Positions 53,052 through 54,454 of a DNA stretch of 54,454 nucleotides are shown here, piece by piece; the stretch's first letter is position 1; the number at the start of each line of letters is the position of its first letter. Under the pieces are notes generated by a model that worked only from the letters and a program-made list of their open reading frames with translations, was not told where the DNA came from and did no database searches. This DNA comes from Saccharofermentans sp. (lineage in GTDB: Bacteria; Bacillota; Clostridia; Saccharofermentanales; Saccharofermentanaceae), in NCBI GenBank assembly GCA_024403715.1, contig JAKSRJ010000014.1:1-54454 (forward strand), in the 5' to 3' direction. A program made the translations under genes and the position numbers.

Positions 53052-53506
53052 TATGATTCCTTAGCGTATTTACGACTTTGCTCAACAGCGAGTTCATCAC
53101 ATCTATTATTAAATTCGTTGTCCGCATGACCCTTAACTTTAAGAAATGTTACTTTATGAATCGCAGTTAATCTCAAAAGCTCCATCCAGAGATCTTTGTT
53201 TGCAACTTCAGCTTTGGCACTATTCTTCCAACCATTACGCTGCCAATTGACAATCCAGTTTTGATTAAAAGCATTTACCACATAAGCACTGTCTGAATAA
53301 ATATCAACTTCACATGGTCTTGTCAGAAGAGCCAAAGACTTAATAACTGCCATTAATTCCATTCTGTTGTTGGTTGTATGAGCTTCGCCACCACTCATTT
53401 CACGACTTTTACCACCAGCCATCAGAATCGCACCCCAACCACCAGGCCCAGGGTTACCAGAACAGGCTCCATCAGTATAAATAGTTACCTTTGTTAATTC
53501 TGGCAT
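53051..53506 (-). CDS. rnhA: Ribonuclease HI
   Basis: Degrades the RNA strand of RNA-DNA hybrids. 151 residues. All four catalytic acidic residues are in place: IYTDGACSGNPGPGGWGAIL (Asp), NNRMELMAVIKSL (Glu), VDIYSDSAYVVNAF (Asp), and VKGHADNEFNNRCDELA (Asp and the active-site His). It overlaps proC and the NUDIX gene by one base each. Confidence 0.97.
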   Translation of the reverse strand: MPELTKVTIYTDGACSGNPGPGGWGAILMAGGKSREMSGGEAHTTNNRMELMAVIKSLALLTRPCEVDIYSDSAYVVNAFNQNWIVNWQRNGWKNSAKAEVANKDLWMELLRLTAIHKVTFLKVKGHADNEFNNRCDELAVEQSRKYAKES

Positions 53507-54303
53507 TACTTTCCCTGCATCTTCTTTGTTTTAGCATCAGCAGCTAATACAGATTTGATAACAGCATTGCGAAGACCATTCTCTTCCAATGCCATAACAC
53601 CTTCGATAGTCGTTCCAGCAGGGCTTGTAACCTGATCCTTCAAAACAGCTGGATGAACTCCTGTATCAAGACAAAGCTTACCGGAACCTGCTACAGTAGC
53701 TGCAGCAATCTTCAAAGCGTCAGTTCTCTTAATGCCAAGAGCAACCGCTGCGTCGGACATAGCCTCGATGAAAAGCATAACGTAAGCAGGACCTGTACCG
53801 GATACACATCCAATAGCATCCAAAGTCTTCTCATCGCACAAAATTACGATTCCACATGTCTCAAATAACTTCTGAACAAATGAAGTCTCATCCTCACTTA
53901 AACCTACAGGACAAACTGCAGAAACACCGCTTCCAACCTGAGCTGGTGTATTAGGCATAATTCTTACAAACTTCTTATCACCGATAATTCCTGCGATTCT
54001 TGAAGTTGTTACTGCAGCTGCAATAGAAAGTACAATAGTGTTAGCACCAAGACTATCCTTCAAATCACTTAGCGTCTCATCAAACTGCTGTGGCTTAACA
54101 GCCATCAACACATAATCACTATCCTTAACATCCTCTTTGGGATCCGCAGAAACAGTTACACCAAAGTCTTCAGCAGCCTTTATTCTAGATGGCTCGTATA
54201 TGTCATATACGTAGATTTCTTCTTTATTTAACACTCCTCCAGAGATGAATCCCCTGATAAGAGCACGTCCCATATTACCTGCACCGATTACTGTAAGCTT
54301 CAT
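53506..54303 (-). CDS. proC: Pyrroline-5-carboxylate reductase
   Basis: Last step of proline synthesis, reducing pyrroline-5-carboxylate with NAD(P)H. About 265 residues. Rossmann start MKLTVIGAGNMGRALIRGFI; NTPAQVGSGVSAVCP, then GTGPAYVMLFIEAMSDAAVALG, and the signature DQVTSPAGTTIEGVMALEE near the C-terminus. I chose the ATG at 54301-54303, which follows GAGGT by seven bases; an ATG five codons upstream is possible. It is the first gene of the proC-to-murJ operon. Confidence 0.97.
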   Translation of the reverse strand: MKLTVIGAGNMGRALIRGFISGGVLNKEEIYVYDIYEPSRIKAAEDFGVTVSADPKEDVKDSDYVLMAVKPQQFDETLSDLKDSLGANTIVLSIAAAVTTSRIAGIIGDKKFVRIMPNTPAQVGSGVSAVCPVGLSEDETSFVQKLFETCGIVILCDEKTLDAIGCVSGTGPAYVMLFIEAMSDAAVALGIKRTDALKIAAATVAGSGKLCLDTGVHPAVLKDQVTSPAGTTIEGVMALEENGLRNAVIKSVLAADAKTKKMQGK

Positions 54304-54339
54304 ATTAAGTAACCTCATAACATAAAAATAATAAGTAAG

Positions 54340-54368
54340 ATGTTAACATTACACTTGACAGGTTGCAA
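54340..54368 (-). promoter_or_regulatory. Candidate promoter of the proC operon
   Basis: On the minus strand TTGCAA (54363-54368), 17-base spacer, TAACAT (54340-54345). It overlaps the oppositely directed tRNA-Trp promoter. Each hexamer matches consensus at four of six bases. Confidence 0.4.
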
Positions 54369-54383
54369 ACGTATGAGTAAACT
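54355..54383 (+). promoter_or_regulatory. Promoter of tRNA-Trp
   Basis: Perfect TTGACA (54355-54360), 17-base spacer, TAAACT (54378-54383). Transcription would start about seven bases before the tRNA. Confidence 0.8.
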
Positions 54384-54396
54384 AACTTTCGCGTAC

Positions 54397-54454
54397 AGAG
54401 GAGTGGCTCAACGGTAGAGCAGCGGTCTCCAAAACCGCCGGTTGCGCGTTCGAA
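54397..54454 (+). tRNA. tRNA-Trp (CCA anticodon), 3' end cut by the window edge
   Basis: Acceptor 5' strand AGAGGAG, TG, D-arm GCTC-AACGGTA-GAGC, anticodon arm GCGGT-CTCCAAA-ACCGC with anticodon CCA, then the variable region and the start of the T arm (GCGCG-TTCGAA). The 3' acceptor strand lies outside the window. The CCA anticodon decodes TGG. Confidence 0.93.

Noticed and set aside
1..54454. CRISPR array, insertion sequence, prophage or integrative element
   Set aside because: No spaced direct-repeat array, transposase, integrase, phage structural gene or target-site duplication was seen; composition and gene order look like core chromosome throughout.

Overview
The window looks like chromosomal DNA of an AT-rich member of the Clostridia (Bacillota). 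The evidence is the acpP-rnc-smc-ftsY-rpsO gene order, an ScpA/ScpB pair, a type-2 isoleucyl-tRNA synthetase, a SpoIIIE/FtsK translocase, a UPF0735 ACT protein beside homoserine dehydrogenase, and strong GGAGG ribosome-binding sites with TTGACA/TATAAT-type promoters. The genus cannot be fixed from sequence alone; a gut or rumen Lachnospiraceae/Oscillospiraceae-like organism is a guess. Nearly all genes lie on the minus strand, so transcription runs from high to low coordinates. Only glnA, an MraY-like gene and a tRNA-Trp at the right edge are on the plus strand. No CRISPR array, insertion sequence, prophage or rRNA was seen, and no gap without a gene exceeds about 130 bases.

Layout in the order of minus-strand transcription. 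(1) 54303-47487: a tightly overlapping operon proC-rnhA-NUDIX-ftsK-cinA(C-terminal domain)-murJ. (2) 47358-43772: recA-recX-rimO-pgsA, from a near-consensus promoter with a LexA-like operator. (3) 43681-38174: acpP, rnc, smc, ftsY. (4) rpsO with its own promoter, leader and terminator. (5) 37682-31513: topoisomerase IV parE-parC followed by a membrane-anchored, probably inactive polysaccharide-deacetylase-like protein. (6) 31419-28245: a PH-domain protein, a sirtuin with a histone-like basic tail, and a membrane-anchored MutS-like ATPase. (7) 28162-23581: a kinase / vWA / PP2C phosphatase module of the TerY-P (YegI-YegL-YegK) kind, ending in an acidic coiled-coil gene interrupted by an in-frame TGA. 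(8) 22477-17029: argS, M3 oligopeptidase, rRNA methyltransferase, XTP pyrophosphatase. (9) 16961-15274: ACT protein and homoserine dehydrogenase. (10) a membrane protein and malic enzyme. (11) 11016-5709: an oxidoreductase, a DUF4214-SGNH hydrolase, an MBOAT acyltransferase, a DHHW/AlgJ-like protein and a lipoprotein, which together look like an extracytoplasmic O-acylation cassette. (12) 5681-1: ileS, a site-2 protease, scpA, scpB and a truncated RpiR-type regulator.

Most genes are housekeeping: chromosome organisation and segregation (Smc, ScpA, ScpB, FtsK, topoisomerase IV), recombination (RecA, RecX), envelope synthesis (MurJ, PgsA, MraY-like) and translation. The accessory material most worth a second look is the 23.6-28.2 kb phospho-signalling module. 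It has a PIN-like domain fused to the kinase, 11-bp-spaced direct repeats upstream of its promoter, a possibly leaderless start and an interrupted last gene. The 28.2-31.4 kb sirtuin/MutS-like cluster and the 5.7-11.0 kb acylation cassette come next.
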